The notes below the pieces were generated by a model. The model saw only the letters and a list, made by a program, of their open reading frames with translations. It was not told the origin of the DNA and did not search any database. The position numbers and the translations under genes were made by a program. Of a DNA stretch of 32,711 nt, positions 16,278-26,759 are shown one piece after another. Numbering within the stretch: position 1 is the first letter of the stretch; every line of letters begins with the position of its first letter. Source of the stretch: Gammaproteobacteria bacterium (lineage in GTDB: Bacteria; Pseudomonadota; Gammaproteobacteria; Eutrophobiales; Eutrophobiaceae); the NCBI GenBank assembly GCA_026709915.1, contig JAPORZ010000116.1, forward strand, positions 1 through 32,711. The letters run 5' to 3'.

Positions 16278-16613
16278 ATGACAACTGCATGTCTTAAATA
16301 TGTGCGTATGGCGCCACAGAAAGTGCGGCTGGTTGCCGACCAGGTGCGTGGGCTGCCGGTGGATCGCGCCATAAACATTCTGACTTACAGCAACAAAAAG
16401 GCTGCCGGTATCGTCAAAAAAGTACTGGAATCGGCGATGGCAAACGCCGAGCACAACGACGCCGCCGATATAGACGAGCTGAAAATCAGCGCCATCACCG
16501 TGGACCAGGGGGCCAAGCACAAGCGCTTGCGTACCCGGGCCAGGGGGCGCGCCGACCGGATTTTCAAACGCACCTGCCACCTGAATATCACGGTCACAGA
16601 GACGACAGAGTAA
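16278..16613 (+). CDS. rplV: 50S ribosomal protein L22
   Basis: 111 residues (110 in E. coli). It binds all domains of 23S rRNA, and its hairpin lines the exit tunnel near the macrolide site. Seen: [16 protein letters not shown], the [13 protein letters not shown] helix and the beta-hairpin region [16 protein letters not shown]. No deletion is evident in the hairpin tip. Confidence 0.96.
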   Translation: MTTACLKYVRMAPQKVRLVADQVRGLPVDRAINILTYSNKKAAGIVKKVLESAMANAEHNDAADIDELKISAITVDQGAKHKRLRTRARGRADRIFKRTCHLNITVTETTE

Positions 16614-16619
16614 TACGCC

Positions 16620-17291
16620 ATGGGACAGAAAGTACATCCGACGGGAATACGTATCGGTATCATCAAGGATTGGACATCAACCTGGTATGCCGATACCAAA
16701 CACTATGCCGAATATTTGAATACAGACCTGAAGGTGCGTGAATTTTTGAGAAAAAAGCTGGCCAATGCTTCGGTCAGCCGGATCCAGATTGAGCGCCCGC
16801 CCAATGAAATCAAGGTGATCATCCACAGCGCCAGACCGGGTATTGTTATTGGTAAGAAAGGCGAAGACATCGAACGTCTGAGCCAGGAAGTTTCCAGCAT
16901 GATGGGCGTCAGGGCCAAGGTCAGCGTGCAGGAAATCAGGAAGCCCGAGCTCGACGCAAATCTGGTGGCAGAAAACGTGGCCCAGCAAATTGAACGCAAG
17001 ATCATGTTCCGGCGCGCCATGAAGCGGGCGGTAACCAATACCATGCGCCTAGGCGCGCTGGGTATAAAAATCAACGTCAGCGGCCGTTTGAACGGTGCTG
17101 AGATCGCCCGCTCCGAATGGTATCGGGAAGGCCGGGTGCCCTTGCATACCTTGCGCGCAGACATCGATTATGGCACTGCCAACTCGAATACAACTTATGG
17201 CGTCATCGGCGTGAAGGTCTGGATCTTCAAGGGCGAGGTGTTTAATGTCAATGACCGCACTGAGGACGAGGCGCCAGTGAGCGGGGCATAA
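16620..17291 (+). CDS. rpsC: 30S ribosomal protein S3
   Basis: 223 residues (233 in E. coli, slightly shorter tail). It forms the mRNA entry channel with S4 and S5 and has helicase activity. Seen: the start [18 protein letters not shown], a type II KH domain with the loop [14 protein letters not shown] (about 74-87), the C-terminal domain [20 protein letters not shown] and the [21 protein letters not shown] block. Six bases after rplV and four before rplP. Confidence 0.97.
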   Translation: MGQKVHPTGIRIGIIKDWTSTWYADTKHYAEYLNTDLKVREFLRKKLANASVSRIQIERPPNEIKVIIHSARPGIVIGKKGEDIERLSQEVSSMMGVRAKVSVQEIRKPELDANLVAENVAQQIERKIMFRRAMKRAVTNTMRLGALGIKINVSGRLNGAEIARSEWYREGRVPLHTLRADIDYGTANSNTTYGVIGVKVWIFKGEVFNVNDRTEDEAPVSGA

Positions 17292-17295
17292 ATCG

Positions 17296-17709
17296 ATGTT
17301 GCAACCGAAACGAACCAAATTCAGGAAGCAGAGCAAGGGCAGGAACCGCGGGCTGGCCAACAACGGCAACAAGGTCAGTTTCGGTGAATTCGGCTTGAAG
17401 GCAACGACCCGGGGACGCATTACCGCACGTCAAATAGAAGCTGCTCGCAGGACGATCACCCGCAAGGTCAAGCGCGGCGGCAAGGTCTGGATTCGCATTT
17501 TTCCTGACAAGCCCATTACCACGAAGCCGCTGGAAGTGCGGCAGGGCAAGGGCAAGGGCAACGTCGAGTACTGGGTTTCCGTGATCCAGCCAGGCAAGAT
17601 GTTGTACGAAATTGAAGGAGTGCCGGAAGAGCTGGCGCGAGACGCATTCAAGCTCGCTGCGGCAAAGTTACCGGTCAAGACCGTATTCGTGGGCAGGACG
17701 ATTTTGTGA
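17296..17709 (+). CDS. rplP: 50S ribosomal protein L16
   Basis: 137 residues (136 in E. coli). It organises the A-site side of the 50S and is added late in assembly. The start [19 protein letters not shown] and the block [18 protein letters not shown] are typical, as is GKGNVEYWV. Its stop overlaps the rpmC start (TGATG). Confidence 0.97.
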   Translation: MLQPKRTKFRKQSKGRNRGLANNGNKVSFGEFGLKATTRGRITARQIEAARRTITRKVKRGGKVWIRIFPDKPITTKPLEVRQGKGKGNVEYWVSVIQPGKMLYEIEGVPEELARDAFKLAAAKLPVKTVFVGRTIL

Positions 17710-17906
17710 TGAAGGCCGCGGAACTGAGAACCAGAAAACCCGCTGAGCTGCAGGCACAGCTGGTGGAGTTGCTGCGCGAGCAGTTCAACCTGCGCATGCA
17801 GAAAGGCTCCGGCCAGCTTGGCAACCCGGGTCGCTTCAAGCTGCTGCGCCGGGAAATTGCCAGGATTAAGACGGTACTAAGCGAGAAGGCGAAACAAGAT
17901 GGGTGA
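17709..17906 (+). CDS. rpmC: 50S ribosomal protein L29
   Basis: 65 residues (63 in E. coli). A two-helix protein at the tunnel exit beside L23. Seen: [21 protein letters not shown] and the second-helix motif [19 protein letters not shown]. The ATG at 17709 is chosen over the GTG three bases earlier because it gives the usual TGATG coupling to rplP. The end overlaps rpsQ by 8 bases. Confidence 0.95.
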   Translation: MKAAELRTRKPAELQAQLVELLREQFNLRMQKGSGQLGNPGRFKLLRREIARIKTVLSEKAKQDG

Positions 17907-18165
17907 ATCTGCCAAAACAGTCAGGTCCCTGACCGGGACCGTGGTGAGCAACAAGATGGACAAGTCGATTGCGGTCACGATCCAGCGTACCGTAAAGCAT
18001 CCGCTATACGGCAAATATATCCGGCGCACCACCAAGTTGCTTGCCCATGATGAAAACAACGAGTGCAATATAGGCGATACGGTGATTATCGAAGCATCCC
18101 GGCCTGTTTCGAAGAACAAGGCCTGGCGCTTGCGCAGTGTTGTCAGCAAAGCCCAGAACGTGTGA
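17899..18165 (+). CDS. rpsQ: 30S ribosomal protein S17
   Basis: 88 residues (84 in E. coli). A primary binder of the 5' domain of 16S rRNA with an OB fold. Seen: [20 protein letters not shown], then [19 protein letters not shown] and the [20 protein letters not shown] block. It begins 8 bases inside rpmC. Confidence 0.96.
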   Translation: MGESAKTVRSLTGTVVSNKMDKSIAVTIQRTVKHPLYGKYIRRTTKLLAHDENNECNIGDTVIIEASRPVSKNKAWRLRSVVSKAQNV

Positions 18166-18187
18166 AGAGAGCGTCCGGAGCAGAACA

Positions 18188-18556
18188 ATGATACAGATGC
18201 AGACAGTACTGGGCGCCGCAGACAACAGTGGCGCGCGACGTCTCTTGTGTGTGAAAGTCCTGGGTGGTTCGAAGCGACGTTATGCAGGAATTGGCGATGT
18301 GATAAAAGTCAGTGTCAAGGAAGCCATTCCCAGAAGCAAGGTCAAAAAGGGCGAGCTTTACAACGCAGTGGTGGTGCGCACCAGAAAAGGGGTGAGGCGG
18401 CCGGATGGTTCCCTGATTCGCTTCGACAGCAACGCCGCAGTGCTGCTCAATAACCAGTTACAACCCATCGGCACCCGGATCTTCGGCCCGGTTACCCGTG
18501 AACTCAGGAGCGAGAATTTTATGAAAATAGTCTCTCTCGCCCCCGAGGTGCTATAG
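18188..18556 (+). CDS. rplN: 50S ribosomal protein L14
   Basis: 122 residues (123 in E. coli). It forms intersubunit bridges and is the site where the silencing factor RsfS binds in other bacteria. The start [20 protein letters not shown] at ATG 18188 is conserved, with GGAG upstream; an in-frame upstream extension is rejected. The end [15 protein letters not shown] is typical. Confidence 0.97.
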   Translation: MIQMQTVLGAADNSGARRLLCVKVLGGSKRRYAGIGDVIKVSVKEAIPRSKVKKGELYNAVVVRTRKGVRRPDGSLIRFDSNAAVLLNNQLQPIGTRIFGPVTRELRSENFMKIVSLAPEVL

Positions 18557-18570
18557 CTGCGGCGCCGCTC

Positions 18571-18891
18571 ATGAACAGGATACGCAAAGGTGACGAAGTC
18601 GTTGTGATTGCCGGCAAGGATAAGGGCAAGCGCGGTGTGGTACTGAAAATTGATCGGGAAAAACACAGGGTGATAGTGGAAAATATCAACATGGTCAAAC
18701 GCCATACCAAGGGCAATCCCATGCGCGGAACGCCAGGCGGGATCATCGAGAAAGAGATGCCGTTTGCAATTTCCAACGTGGCGCTGTGGAACTCCGTGGC
18801 CAGCAGGGCCGACCGTGTCGGCTTTCGCTTTCTGGAAGACGGTCGCAAGGTGCGTTATTTCAAATCCAATAACGAAGTGGTTGACGTCTGA
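18571..18891 (+). CDS. rplX: 50S ribosomal protein L24
   Basis: 106 residues (104 in E. coli). With L3 it starts 50S assembly. Seen: the KOW motif [20 protein letters not shown] near the N-terminus and the VKRHTKGNP block. It overlaps rplE by one base. In E. coli the S8 repressor site spans the rplX-rplE junction; here there is no untranslated gap for it. Confidence 0.96.
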   Translation: MNRIRKGDEVVVIAGKDKGKRGVVLKIDREKHRVIVENINMVKRHTKGNPMRGTPGGIIEKEMPFAISNVALWNSVASRADRVGFRFLEDGRKVRYFKSNNEVVDV

Positions 18892-19430
18892 TGGCCAGAT
18901 TACAGGAACATTACCGGACTACGGTTGTGCCGCAACTGATGGAAAGGTTCGCCTACCAATCGGTGATGCAGGCGCCGAAGGTCACCAAAATTACCTTGAA
19001 CATGGGGCTGGGCAAGGCCATGTCCGACAAGAAAATGATAGAACACGCGCTGGATGATATGGCCCGCATTGCCGGCCAGAAACCGGTCCTGATCAAGGCC
19101 AGGAAGTCTGTGGCCAACTTCAAGGTCAGGAAAGGCTTTCCGAATGGCTGCATGGTTACCCTGCGACGTGAACGCATGTATGAGTTTTTGGATCGGCTGA
19201 TCAGCATTGCAATTCCCAGAATCAGGGATTTTCGCGGTCTTAATCCGCGTTCATTTGACGGGCGCGGCAATTACAGCATGGGCATTAAGGAACAGATTAT
19301 TTTCCCCGAAATCGATTATGACAAAATCGACACGTTACGTGGTCTTGACGTCACGATCACGACATCGGCAAAAACGGATGAAGAAGCGAAAGCGCTATTG
19401 CAGTCCTTCAATTTTCCGCTGCGCGGGTAA
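18891..19430 (+). CDS. rplE: 50S ribosomal protein L5
   Basis: 179 residues, as in E. coli. It binds 5S rRNA and contacts the P-site tRNA. Seen: [60 protein letters not shown] and a C-terminus SFNFPLRG. Intact and translationally coupled to rplX. Confidence 0.97.
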   Translation: MARLQEHYRTTVVPQLMERFAYQSVMQAPKVTKITLNMGLGKAMSDKKMIEHALDDMARIAGQKPVLIKARKSVANFKVRKGFPNGCMVTLRRERMYEFLDRLISIAIPRIRDFRGLNPRSFDGRGNYSMGIKEQIIFPEIDYDKIDTLRGLDVTITTSAKTDEEAKALLQSFNFPLRG

Positions 19431-19445
19431 CGGAGCACAATAGTT

Positions 19446-19751
19446 ATGGCAAAGCAATCAATGGTAAACCGGGAGCGGAAAAGGGCGCGACTGGTTGCAA
19501 AATATGCTGAGAAACGGGACAAATTAAGACGCATTATCAAAGACATGTCGTTAGCGCCGGAAGCGCGTAAAGAGGCGAGGATTCAATTGAACAAGATGCC
19601 CAGAGATTCCAGCCCGTCGCGGCTGCGGAATCGGTGCAGCCAGACCGGTCGGCCGAATGGCTACTACCGGAAGTTCGGCCTGGGCAGGAACAAGCTGCGC
19701 GAGGCGGCCATGCGTGGGGACATACCGGGCCTGGTCAAGGCGAGTTGGTGA
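19446..19751 (+). CDS. rpsN: 30S ribosomal protein S14 (zinc-independent type)
   Basis: 101 residues, the long form as in E. coli. It is added late to the 30S head. Seen: [20 protein letters not shown] and the [20 protein letters not shown] block with a single cysteine; the CxxC pairs of the zinc-binding short form are absent. 40 bases follow before rpsH. Confidence 0.96.
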   Translation: MAKQSMVNRERKRARLVAKYAEKRDKLRRIIKDMSLAPEARKEARIQLNKMPRDSSPSRLRNRCSQTGRPNGYYRKFGLGRNKLREAAMRGDIPGLVKASW

Positions 19752-19791
19752 GTGACGCGCATTATGAGCAAGAGCTACGAGCAAGACTGAT

Positions 19792-20187
19792 ATGAGTTTA
19801 CAGGATCAAATCGCGGACATGCTGACGCGGGTTCGCAACGGCCAGGAACGAATGAAGCAGGAAGTCGGTATGCCTTCATCGAAGTTGAAGATCGCGGTGG
19901 CTGAAATCCTTCAGCAGGAAGGTTATATCAAAGACTACAGTGTGAGTGAAGACAAGGTGAAGCCGGTGTTGACTATCAGGTTGAAGTATTTTGAAGGCAA
20001 GCCGGTTATTGAGTTGTTAAAGCGTGTAAGTTCACCCGGACTGCGCCGCTACAGCCCGACCAACAAATTACCTCGGGTATACGGCGGGCTGGGTACAGCC
20101 ATCGTCTCTACTTCCAGGGGTGTCATGACTGATCGCAGCGCCAGACAACTTGGCATTGGCGGCGAGATTATTTGCATTGTGGCGTAG
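19792..20187 (+). CDS. rpsH: 30S ribosomal protein S8
   Basis: 131 residues (130 in E. coli). A primary binder of the 16S central domain and, in E. coli, repressor of the spc operon. Seen: the start [17 protein letters not shown] and the signature block [20 protein letters not shown]. Intact. Confidence 0.97.
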   Translation: MSLQDQIADMLTRVRNGQERMKQEVGMPSSKLKIAVAEILQQEGYIKDYSVSEDKVKPVLTIRLKYFEGKPVIELLKRVSSPGLRRYSPTNKLPRVYGGLGTAIVSTSRGVMTDRSARQLGIGGEIICIVA

Positions 20188-20205
20188 GGTAGGGCGGAAT
20201 AAGTT

Positions 20206-20739
20206 ATGTCGAGAATAGCCAACAACCCGGTAACAGTTCCAGGCGGCGTCGAGGTTGATGTGCGCGGCGCGCAGGTTCGGGTTAAAGGTGGCAAAGGCGC
20301 ACTGACGCATCAGCTCCATGCGTTGGTGAGTATGGACCAGGACGGTGAGTTGCTCAGGTTCTCGGCAAGGAATAATTCCAAATCGGCCCGAGCGCTGGCC
20401 GGCACCACCAGAGCAATATTGCAAAACATGGTCACCGGCGTGTCTGAGGGCTTCGAGATCACGCTTGAAATCGTTGGGGTGGGCTACCGGGCGCAAGCGA
20501 CGCCTGCTGGCATCGAGCTGGCGCTGGGCTTCTCGCACCCGGTGCAGTTGGCCGTTCCTGACGGCGTTACCGTCGAGACCCCCAGCCAGACACAGATTAT
20601 CGTCAGGGGCGCAGACAAGCAGCAAGTCGGACAAGTGGCCGCCGATATTCGCAATTACCGGCCGCCCGAACCTTACAAGGGCAAAGGCGTGCGCTATGCC
20701 GATGAACAAGTCCTGCGTAAGGAAGCGAAGAAAGCCTGA
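20206..20739 (+). CDS. rplF: 50S ribosomal protein L6
   Basis: 177 residues, as in E. coli. It lies near the factor-binding site and the sarcin-ricin loop. Seen: two repeated domains beginning [18 protein letters not shown] and near residue 82, then the C-terminal signature [16 protein letters not shown]. Intact. Confidence 0.97.
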   Translation: MSRIANNPVTVPGGVEVDVRGAQVRVKGGKGALTHQLHALVSMDQDGELLRFSARNNSKSARALAGTTRAILQNMVTGVSEGFEITLEIVGVGYRAQATPAGIELALGFSHPVQLAVPDGVTVETPSQTQIIVRGADKQQVGQVAADIRNYRPPEPYKGKGVRYADEQVLRKEAKKA

Positions 20740-20753
20740 CCCGGTTGATTGTT

Positions 20754-21107
20754 ATGAAAAAGAAGACGGCAAGATTGAGAAGGGCAGTTAAAGCCCGCAT
20801 GCGCATCAAGGCACAGGGCGTCAGTCGCCTGTGCGTATTCCGTACCCCACGGCACATTTATGCGCAGGTTATCGCCGCCGGTGGCGCGCAAGTGCTGGCC
20901 AGCGCTTCCACTCTCGACAAGGAAGTGCGCGGCAGGATTAACAATGGCGGCAACAAGGAAGCCGCGGGGATAGTAGGCCAGGTGGTGGCCGAACGCGCCC
21001 TGAAGGCTGGTATTTCCACAGTTGCCTTTGACCGTTCCGGGTTCAAGTTCCACGGCAGAATAAAAGCGCTGGCGGATGCAGCCAGGGCACAAGGTGTGAA
21101 ATTTTAA
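20754..21107 (+). CDS. rplR: 50S ribosomal protein L18
   Basis: 117 residues, as in E. coli. It binds 5S rRNA. Seen: [19 protein letters not shown], the [11 protein letters not shown] strand and [17 protein letters not shown] at the end. The frame stays open to a TTG at 20745, but ATG 20754 matches the family start. No strong ribosome binding site is visible, so coupling to rplF is likely. Confidence 0.95.
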   Translation: MKKKTARLRRAVKARMRIKAQGVSRLCVFRTPRHIYAQVIAAGGAQVLASASTLDKEVRGRINNGGNKEAAGIVGQVVAERALKAGISTVAFDRSGFKFHGRIKALADAARAQGVKF

Positions 21108-21121
21108 TGAGGCTCTGAACA

Positions 21122-21153
21122 GGCCTGTCCCCGTCTCAACTATGGGACAGGTT
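21122..21153 (+). other. Hairpin in the rplR-rpsE gap
   Basis: A perfect 8-bp inverted repeat, CCTGTCCC (21124-21131) and GGGACAGG (21144-21151), with a 12-base loop and two further possible G-T pairs outside. It fills the widest gap (72 bases) in the ribosomal cluster. No T-tract follows, so it is not an intrinsic terminator. It could stabilise or process mRNA, or bind a ribosomal protein. Confidence 0.6.
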
Positions 21154-21179
21154 CCGGATCGCGAGGAGACAAAAGTAAT

Positions 21180-21686
21180 ATGGCGTTAACAGATTCAATT
21201 ACCGGTAACGAAGATTTACTGGAAAAACTCGTTGCAGTCAACCGGGTAGCCAAGGTCGTTAAGGGCGGGCGCATTTTCGGTTTTACCGCGCTGACCGTCG
21301 TCGGTGACGGCAACGGCAAGGTCGGTTTCGGGCGCGGCAAGGCGCGTGAAGTGCCTGTGGCAATACAGAAGGCGATGGAAAAAGCGCGCCGCAATATGGT
21401 TAACGTTCCGCTTAAGGGCGATACCCTGCACTATGCGGTAACGGCGAGACACGGCGCGGCCCAGGTGTACATGCAGCCTGCTTCCGAAGGCACCGGCATT
21501 ATCGCTGGCGGCGCCATGCGGGCGGTATTCGAATGTGCCGGCGTGCAGAACGTGTTGGCCAAATGCACCGGTTCAACCAACCCGATTAACGTAGTGCGTT
21601 CGACCATGAAAGGTCTGCAATCAATTGCCGCCCCTGAATATTTTGCGGCAAAACGCGGCAAATCGGTTGAGGAAATCAGCGCCTGA
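21180..21686 (+). CDS. rpsE: 30S ribosomal protein S5
   Basis: 168 residues (167 in E. coli). It affects decoding accuracy and mRNA entry. Seen: the N-terminal loop [40 protein letters not shown] and a C-terminal block with [25 protein letters not shown] lies before the ATG. Intact. Confidence 0.97.
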   Translation: MALTDSITGNEDLLEKLVAVNRVAKVVKGGRIFGFTALTVVGDGNGKVGFGRGKAREVPVAIQKAMEKARRNMVNVPLKGDTLHYAVTARHGAAQVYMQPASEGTGIIAGGAMRAVFECAGVQNVLAKCTGSTNPINVVRSTMKGLQSIAAPEYFAAKRGKSVEEISA

Positions 21687-21725
21687 GCGTGGTGATACGG
21701 TGAGATAACGAGCCGGATGGTGACA

Positions 21726-21917
21726 ATGACAGCAGCAAAGAAACAGCTCAGGGTGACACTCAAGCGCAGTATCAACCGCAGGACTGCACAGCACAAGGCT
21801 TGTGTGGCGGGGTTGGGGTTGCGCCGTATCGGACATTCGGTCATGGTTGCAGATACCGCGGAAAACCGTGGCATGATCAACAAAGTAGCCTATTTGCTGG
21901 CAGTGGATGAGACCTGA
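21726..21917 (+). CDS. rpmD: 50S ribosomal protein L30
   Basis: 63 residues from this start (59 in E. coli). A small late-binding 50S protein of the ferredoxin-like fold. Seen: [17 protein letters not shown] and the signature [20 protein letters not shown] followed by [10 protein letters not shown]. An in-frame ATG at 21717 would add three residues; neither start has a decisive ribosome binding site. One base separates it from rplO. Confidence 0.93.
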   Translation: MTAAKKQLRVTLKRSINRRTAQHKACVAGLGLRRIGHSVMVADTAENRGMINKVAYLLAVDET

Positions 21918-21918
21918 T

Positions 21919-22353
21919 ATGAGACTTAACTCAATTAAGCCGGCCGAGGGCGCCAAGCGTGCAGCCAAACGGGTAGGTCGCGGTATCGGCTCCGGGCATG
22001 GCAAGACTGCGGGGCGCGGTCATAAGGGGCAGAAATCCCGCTCCGGCGGCTACCACAAGGTGGGGTTCGAAGGCGGACAGATGCCCTTGCAACGACGCCT
22101 GCCCAAGGTAGGTTTCCGCTCCTATCTGGCCCGGGTCACCGATGAAGTGCGTCTGGATGAGTTGGCAAAGGCCGCTGCCGACGTTATCGACTTGAAGGTG
22201 CTGCAGCAAGCCGGCCTGATCTCAAAAAAAATAAAACGGGTCAAAATCATCGCCAGCGGAACCATCGCCAAAGCGGTTACTGTGAAGGGACTGCGAGCAA
22301 CGAAAGGGGCGCGGGCTGCCATTGAGGCAGCTGGCGGCAAGTTCGAGCAGTAG
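21919..22353 (+). CDS. rplO: 50S ribosomal protein L15
   Basis: 144 residues, as in E. coli. It binds 23S rRNA and supports later assembly steps. Seen: the glycine- and arginine-rich N-terminus [20 protein letters not shown], the block [20 protein letters not shown], and a conserved C-terminal [15 protein letters not shown]. The start at 21919 follows rpmD by one base; an upstream in-frame ATG at 21907 is rejected. Confidence 0.97.
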   Translation: MRLNSIKPAEGAKRAAKRVGRGIGSGHGKTAGRGHKGQKSRSGGYHKVGFEGGQMPLQRRLPKVGFRSYLARVTDEVRLDELAKAAADVIDLKVLQQAGLISKKIKRVKIIASGTIAKAVTVKGLRATKGARAAIEAAGGKFEQ

Positions 22354-22365
22354 GGAGGCTGGCGT

Positions 22366-23715
22366 ATGGCGGCAAGAAACCCTGCTGTGCCGGGCGGGCT
22401 GGCCGGGCTGACCCAGGTCACGGAGTTACGCCGGCGCCTGCTGTTTGTTCTGTTTGCCTTGTTTGTTTACCGTATCTGTACCTTTATTCCCGTGCCGGGA
22501 ATCAATCCGGATGCGTTGGCGCAGTTGTTCGAGCAGCAACGCGGCACTATCCTGGATATGTTCAACATGTTCTCCGGGGGCGCGCTGGAGCGTCTGTCGG
22601 TGGTCGCGCTTGGCATCATGCCTTACATTTCCGCCTCCATCATCATGCAGATACTGTCATTTGTTGACCCGCGCCTGAAACAGTTGCGCCGGGAAGGTGA
22701 GGCCGGACGCCGCAAGATCACCCAATATACCCGTTATGGCACGGTGCTGCTGGCCACTTTTCAGGCTCTGGGCGTGTCGCTGGCGCTGGAAGGACAGCAG
22801 GTACTGGGGGGCTCGGTGGTGCTTGACCCCGGCATCGGTTTCCGTATCACTGCGGTAACTACGTTGGTAACCGGCACCATGTTCCTGATGTGGCTGGGTG
22901 AACAAATCACCGAACGGGGTGTGGGTAACGGCATCTCACTGATTATTTTTGCCGGTATTGTCGCCGGCTTGCCGGCTGCCATCGGCGGCACCCTGGAGTT
23001 GTCTCGTACCGGAGAGTTACACTTGATCATGGTGTTCACCCTGTTTGCTCTGGCCGTTGCCGTCACGGGTTTTGTTGTATTTGTAGAACGAGGACAACGC
23101 CGGATCACGGTGAACTATGCCCAGCGTCAGGTGGGTCGGAAGATGTACGCAGGCCAGTCCAGTCACCTGCCCCTGAAACTGAATATGGCCGGCGTCATTC
23201 CCCCGATATTTGCTTCCAGCCTGATTCTGTTTCCGGGAACACTGGCAAGCTGGGCGGGCCAGTCCCAGCAAATGCGCTGGCTGCAGGATCTGGCCGTGCT
23301 GCTGCAACCCGGCCAGCCTATCTATGTCGCGTTTTATGCGGCCGGTATCATTTTCTTTTGTTTTTTCTACACTGCCGTTGTGTTCGACCCCAGGGAAACT
23401 GCGGACAACCTGAAAAAATCGGGCGCCTTCATTCCCGGGATGCGACCGGGAGAGCAGACTGCCCGGTATCTCGATGGGGTGCTGACGAAACTGACCATGG
23501 TGGGCGCTATTTATATTACGTTTGTATGTCTGTTACCCGAATTCCTGATCCTGCAATACAATGTGCCGTTTTATTTCGGCGGTACGTCATTGTTGATTAT
23601 CGTAGTGGTCGTCATGGACTTCATGGCGCAAATCCAGGCTCATCTCATGTCGCACCAGTATGAGGGAGCGTTAAAAAAGGCCAATTTGAAGAGTCACGGG
23701 CGGCGACGTGTATAG
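22366..23715 (+). CDS. secY: Protein translocase subunit SecY
   Basis: 449 residues (443 in E. coli). The channel subunit of the SecYEG translocon in the inner membrane. About ten hydrophobic segments are visible, beginning with [20 protein letters not shown]. Also seen: the [20 protein letters not shown] signature, the conserved [12 protein letters not shown] cytoplasmic loop before the fifth-to-sixth segment region, and [20 protein letters not shown] in the large C-terminal loop. It ends with basic residues KSHGRRRV. Confidence 0.97.
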   Translation: MAARNPAVPGGLAGLTQVTELRRRLLFVLFALFVYRICTFIPVPGINPDALAQLFEQQRGTILDMFNMFSGGALERLSVVALGIMPYISASIIMQILSFVDPRLKQLRREGEAGRRKITQYTRYGTVLLATFQALGVSLALEGQQVLGGSVVLDPGIGFRITAVTTLVTGTMFLMWLGEQITERGVGNGISLIIFAGIVAGLPAAIGGTLELSRTGELHLIMVFTLFALAVAVTGFVVFVERGQRRITVNYAQRQVGRKMYAGQSSHLPLKLNMAGVIPPIFASSLILFPGTLASWAGQSQQMRWLQDLAVLLQPGQPIYVAFYAAGIIFFCFFYTAVVFDPRETADNLKKSGAFIPGMRPGEQTARYLDGVLTKLTMVGAIYITFVCLLPEFLILQYNVPFYFGGTSLLIIVVVVMDFMAQIQAHLMSHQYEGALKKANLKSHGRRRV

Positions 23716-23740
23716 CGGGTGCAGCTAACGAGAGAATGAA

Positions 23741-23854
23741 ATGAAAGTCAGGGCTTCAGTAAAAAAGATTTGTCGTAACTGCCGCATTATCCGCCGACGC
23801 GGGCGCGTCCGGGTCATCTGTTCAGACCCGCGTCACAAGCAACGGCAAGGCTGA
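23741..23854 (+). CDS. rpmJ: 50S ribosomal protein L36 (zinc-binding type)
   Basis: 37 residues, beginning [19 protein letters not shown]. It has the full zinc ribbon: C11, C14, C27 and H32. It sits in its usual place between secY and rpsM. This short gene was found by translating the gap. A zinc-binding L36 together with a zinc-free S14 is common in gammaproteobacteria. 37 bases follow before rpsM. Confidence 0.95.
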   Translation: MKVRASVKKICRNCRIIRRRGRVRVICSDPRHKQRQG

Positions 23855-23891
23855 GCGGACAGAGCAACCTAACAAACTACAGAGAAATCTT

Positions 23892-24248
23892 ATGGCTCGC
23901 ATAGCAGGTGTAAACATTCCGGACCAGAAGCATGTCCGCATTGCATTGACCCATATCTATGGCATTGGCAGGACAGCCGCCGGGAAGATTTGTATCGCGA
24001 CGGGAGTAAAGCCGAATATCAAAGTGTCGGCGCTCACTGAAGAACAGCTTGATCAGTTGCGCGCGGAAGTCACCAACTATGAGTTGGAAGGCGATTTGCG
24101 TCGGGATATATCCATGAATATCAAACGCTTGATGGACTTGGGTGCGTATCGGGGGATCCGCCATCGGCGTGGCCTGCCCCTGCATGGTCAGCGTACCCGC
24201 ACCAATGCAAGAACCCGCAAGGGGCCGCGCCGCCTCATCAAGAAATAA
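23892..24248 (+). CDS. rpsM: 30S ribosomal protein S13
   Basis: 118 residues, as in E. coli. It forms intersubunit bridges of the head and touches P-site tRNA. Seen: [20 protein letters not shown], the helix-hairpin-helix segment [16 protein letters not shown] and the C-terminal block [19 protein letters not shown]. In E. coli a pseudoknot before rpsM is the S4 repressor site; the gap here is only 37 bases. Confidence 0.97.
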   Translation: MARIAGVNIPDQKHVRIALTHIYGIGRTAAGKICIATGVKPNIKVSALTEEQLDQLRAEVTNYELEGDLRRDISMNIKRLMDLGAYRGIRHRRGLPLHGQRTRTNARTRKGPRRLIKK

Positions 24249-24264
24249 CGTTACGAGAAGGTCA

Positions 24265-24651
24265 ATGGCAAAACCGAGAAGCACCAGAAAAAAGGTCAAG
24301 AAAACTGTTGTTGATGGTATCGCGCATGTACATGCGTCCTTCAACAACACGATCATCAACATCACCGATCGGCAGGGGAATACCCTGGCTTGGGCCACGG
24401 CCGGCGGTAGCGGTTTTCGCGGGTCACGCAAGAGCACTCCGTTTGCGGCGCAGATCGCTGCCCAGAAGGTGGGTGAAGTGGTGAAAGAGTTTGGCATGAA
24501 AAACCTGGACGTGAATATCAAAGGTCCGGGACCGGGACGGGAATCGGCGGTGCGCGCATTGAACGCGCTGGGTTATAAAATTACCAATATTACCGACGTG
24601 ACTCCCATCCCACATAACGGTTGTCGCCCGCCGAAAAAAAGGCGGGTATAA
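24265..24651 (+). CDS. rpsK: 30S ribosomal protein S11
   Basis: 128 residues (129 in E. coli). A platform protein at the mRNA exit near the Shine-Dalgarno helix. Seen: [39 protein letters not shown] and the end [19 protein letters not shown]-like block (here [18 protein letters not shown]). ATG 24265 gives the conserved [13 protein letters not shown] start. Confidence 0.97.
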   Translation: MAKPRSTRKKVKKTVVDGIAHVHASFNNTIINITDRQGNTLAWATAGGSGFRGSRKSTPFAAQIAAQKVGEVVKEFGMKNLDVNIKGPGPGRESAVRALNALGYKITNITDVTPIPHNGCRPPKKRRV

Positions 24652-24673
24652 ACAGGCAGAACCTGGAGGAGAT

Positions 24674-25294
24674 ATGGCTCGATACCTGGGTCCCAAATGC
24701 AGACTGAGTCGACGCGAAGGCGTGGACCTGTTCTTGAAAAGCCGCGCCCGGCCGCTTGAATCCAAATGTCAGATAGACAAGCCCCCCGGTGAGCAGGGAG
24801 TCAGGTCGAAGCGGTTGTCGGACTATGCGGTGCAACTGCGCGAAAAGCAGAAACTGCGGCGCATTTACGGTGTGCTGGAAAAGCAGTTCCGGCGCTACTA
24901 CCAGGAAGCGGTCCGCCGCAAAGGCTCAACCGGCGAGAACCTGCTGCAAATCCTGGAATGCCGTCTGGATAACGTGGTATTCAGGATGGGGTTTGGTTGT
25001 ACGCGCAACGAAGCCAGACAGTTGGTGAGCCATAAATCAGTAATGGTAAACGGACAGTCAGTCAATATCCCGTCTTACCAGGTCAACCCCGAGGACAAGG
25101 TTGAGATCAGGGAAAAGAGCAAGCAACAACTGCGTATCCAGGATGCCCTGAACGTGGCAGAACAAATCGGGTTTCCTGAATGGGTTGAAGTGGACGTCAA
25201 AAAAATGGTGGGGATCTTCAAATCCACACCCGAGCGTGGTGAGTTACCTTCGGATATCAACGAACAGTTAGTGGTGGAGCTTTATTCCAAATAA
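24674..25294 (+). CDS. rpsD: 30S ribosomal protein S4
   Basis: 206 residues, as in E. coli. It starts 30S assembly, affects accuracy and represses the alpha operon in E. coli. Seen: [20 protein letters not shown] with only two cysteines in the N-terminal domain (zinc-free type), then an S4 RNA-binding domain with [20 protein letters not shown] and [21 protein letters not shown] precedes the ATG. Confidence 0.97.
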   Translation: MARYLGPKCRLSRREGVDLFLKSRARPLESKCQIDKPPGEQGVRSKRLSDYAVQLREKQKLRRIYGVLEKQFRRYYQEAVRRKGSTGENLLQILECRLDNVVFRMGFGCTRNEARQLVSHKSVMVNGQSVNIPSYQVNPEDKVEIREKSKQQLRIQDALNVAEQIGFPEWVEVDVKKMVGIFKSTPERGELPSDINEQLVVELYSK

Positions 25295-25316
25295 GCCAGC
25301 CAGAGGAATCCTATCT

Positions 25317-26339
25317 ATGCCCTCAACATTCAGTGAATTGTTAAAGCCGCGCCGGGTGGACGTGGAGAGCGTCAACGCGACCATGGCAAAAATTACCATA
25401 GAGCCGCTAAACAGGGGTTTTGGTCATACCCTGGGCAATGCCTTGCGCCGGGTGTTGTTGTCATCCATGTCCGGTTGTGCGGTCACGGAAGTGGAAATTG
25501 ACGGTGTGCTGCATGAGTACACGACCATTGACGGCGTCCATGAAGACGTCACCGATATCCTGCTCAACCTCAAGGAACTGGCGATCAGCGTGCACGCCCG
25601 GGACGACGTTACCCTGAGCCTGAACAAGTCCGAGCCGGGTGAAGTCCGGGCCAGCGACATCAAGCTTGACCACGGCGTGGAGATTGCCAATCCTGACCAG
25701 TTGATCGCGCATATTACCCGGCCCGGTTGTGAGCTGAACATGAATATCATCGTTGAGCGCGGACGCGGGTATCGGCCGGTTGTTGTCGGTAATCCTGAAG
25801 ACGAGGACGGACAAAGCATCGGCCGGTTGAAACTGGATGCCTCGTTCAGTCCGATCAAACGCGTTTCCTACGATGTCCAAAGCGCCCGTGTAGAGCAGCA
25901 GACCGACCTGGACAAGTTGATCCTGGAAGTGGAAACGAACGGCACCATCAACCCGGAAGAAGCCATCAAGGAAGCAGCGCTGATCCTGCGCAACCAGTTG
26001 TCGATTTTTGTTGATCTGGAGGCGGAGCAGACCGAGGAAACCCCAACCGCCAGTAATGAACCGGACATCGATCCCATCCTGTTGCGCCCGGTCGATGATC
26101 TGGAGCTCACGGTGCGTTCAGCAAACTGTCTGAAAGCAGAGAGTATTTACTATATCGGCGACCTTATCCAGCGCACGGAAATGGAGTTGTTGAAAACCCC
26201 GAACCTGGGCAAGAAATCTCTGACGGAAATCAAGGATGTGTTGGCCTCTCGCGGTCTGACGTTGGGCATGAGACTGGAGGTCTGGCCGCCCTCTGACTTA
26301 TATGAAGAAAGGGAAATGTCTCCCGTCATCTCACATTAA
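25317..26339 (+). CDS. rpoA: RNA polymerase alpha subunit
   Basis: 340 residues (329 in E. coli). The N-terminal domain (1 to about 235) dimerises and binds beta and beta-prime: [19 protein letters not shown] near 33-51 is intact. A flexible acidic linker (about 236-260) leads to the C-terminal domain, which contacts UP elements and activators: [10 protein letters not shown] at 266-275, with R267 at the place of E. coli R265, then [14 protein letters not shown]. The extra length is in both termini and the linker. Confidence 0.97.
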   Translation: MPSTFSELLKPRRVDVESVNATMAKITIEPLNRGFGHTLGNALRRVLLSSMSGCAVTEVEIDGVLHEYTTIDGVHEDVTDILLNLKELAISVHARDDVTLSLNKSEPGEVRASDIKLDHGVEIANPDQLIAHITRPGCELNMNIIVERGRGYRPVVVGNPEDEDGQSIGRLKLDASFSPIKRVSYDVQSARVEQQTDLDKLILEVETNGTINPEEAIKEAALILRNQLSIFVDLEAEQTEETPTASNEPDIDPILLRPVDDLELTVRSANCLKAESIYYIGDLIQRTEMELLKTPNLGKKSLTEIKDVLASRGLTLGMRLEVWPPSDLYEEREMSPVISH

Positions 26340-26357
26340 CAGGGGTGGGTAGTCGAA

Positions 26358-26759
26358 ATGCGTCATAGAGAAAGCGGACGGAAACTGAACCGGAACAGCA
26401 GCCATCGTACGGCAATGTTTCGTAATATGGCTGCCTCGCTGGTGCAGCATGAAGTGATTAAAACCACTCTGGCCAAAGCGAAGGAGCTGCGGCGTGTCGC
26501 GGAACCATTGATTACCATGGCAAAAACGGATTCCGTTGCCAGACGCAGGCTGGCATTCTCCCGGCTGCGCGACCGGGCGACGGTGACCAAACTGTTTAAC
26601 GAACTGGGGCCGCGTTACCGCAGTCGTCCGGGCGGCTACCTGCGCATCCTTAAATGCGGCTACCGTGCTGGCGACAAGGCGCCCATGGCTATCGTGGAAT
26701 TGGTCGATCGGCCGCTGCCGAACTTGGAAGAAGATGAGGGCGCTGCAAGCTCTGGTTGA
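26358..26759 (+). CDS. rplQ: 50S ribosomal protein L17
   Basis: 133 residues (127 in E. coli). Seen: [20 protein letters not shown], the block [17 protein letters not shown] and [20 protein letters not shown]. The last residues form an acidic tail ending [10 protein letters not shown]. The final 26 bases also carry the start of the dioxygenase alpha gene in another frame. It would normally end the alpha operon; no terminator is visible after it. Confidence 0.97.
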   Translation: MRHRESGRKLNRNSSHRTAMFRNMAASLVQHEVIKTTLAKAKELRRVAEPLITMAKTDSVARRRLAFSRLRDRATVTKLFNELGPRYRSRPGGYLRILKCGYRAGDKAPMAIVELVDRPLPNLEEDEGAASSG

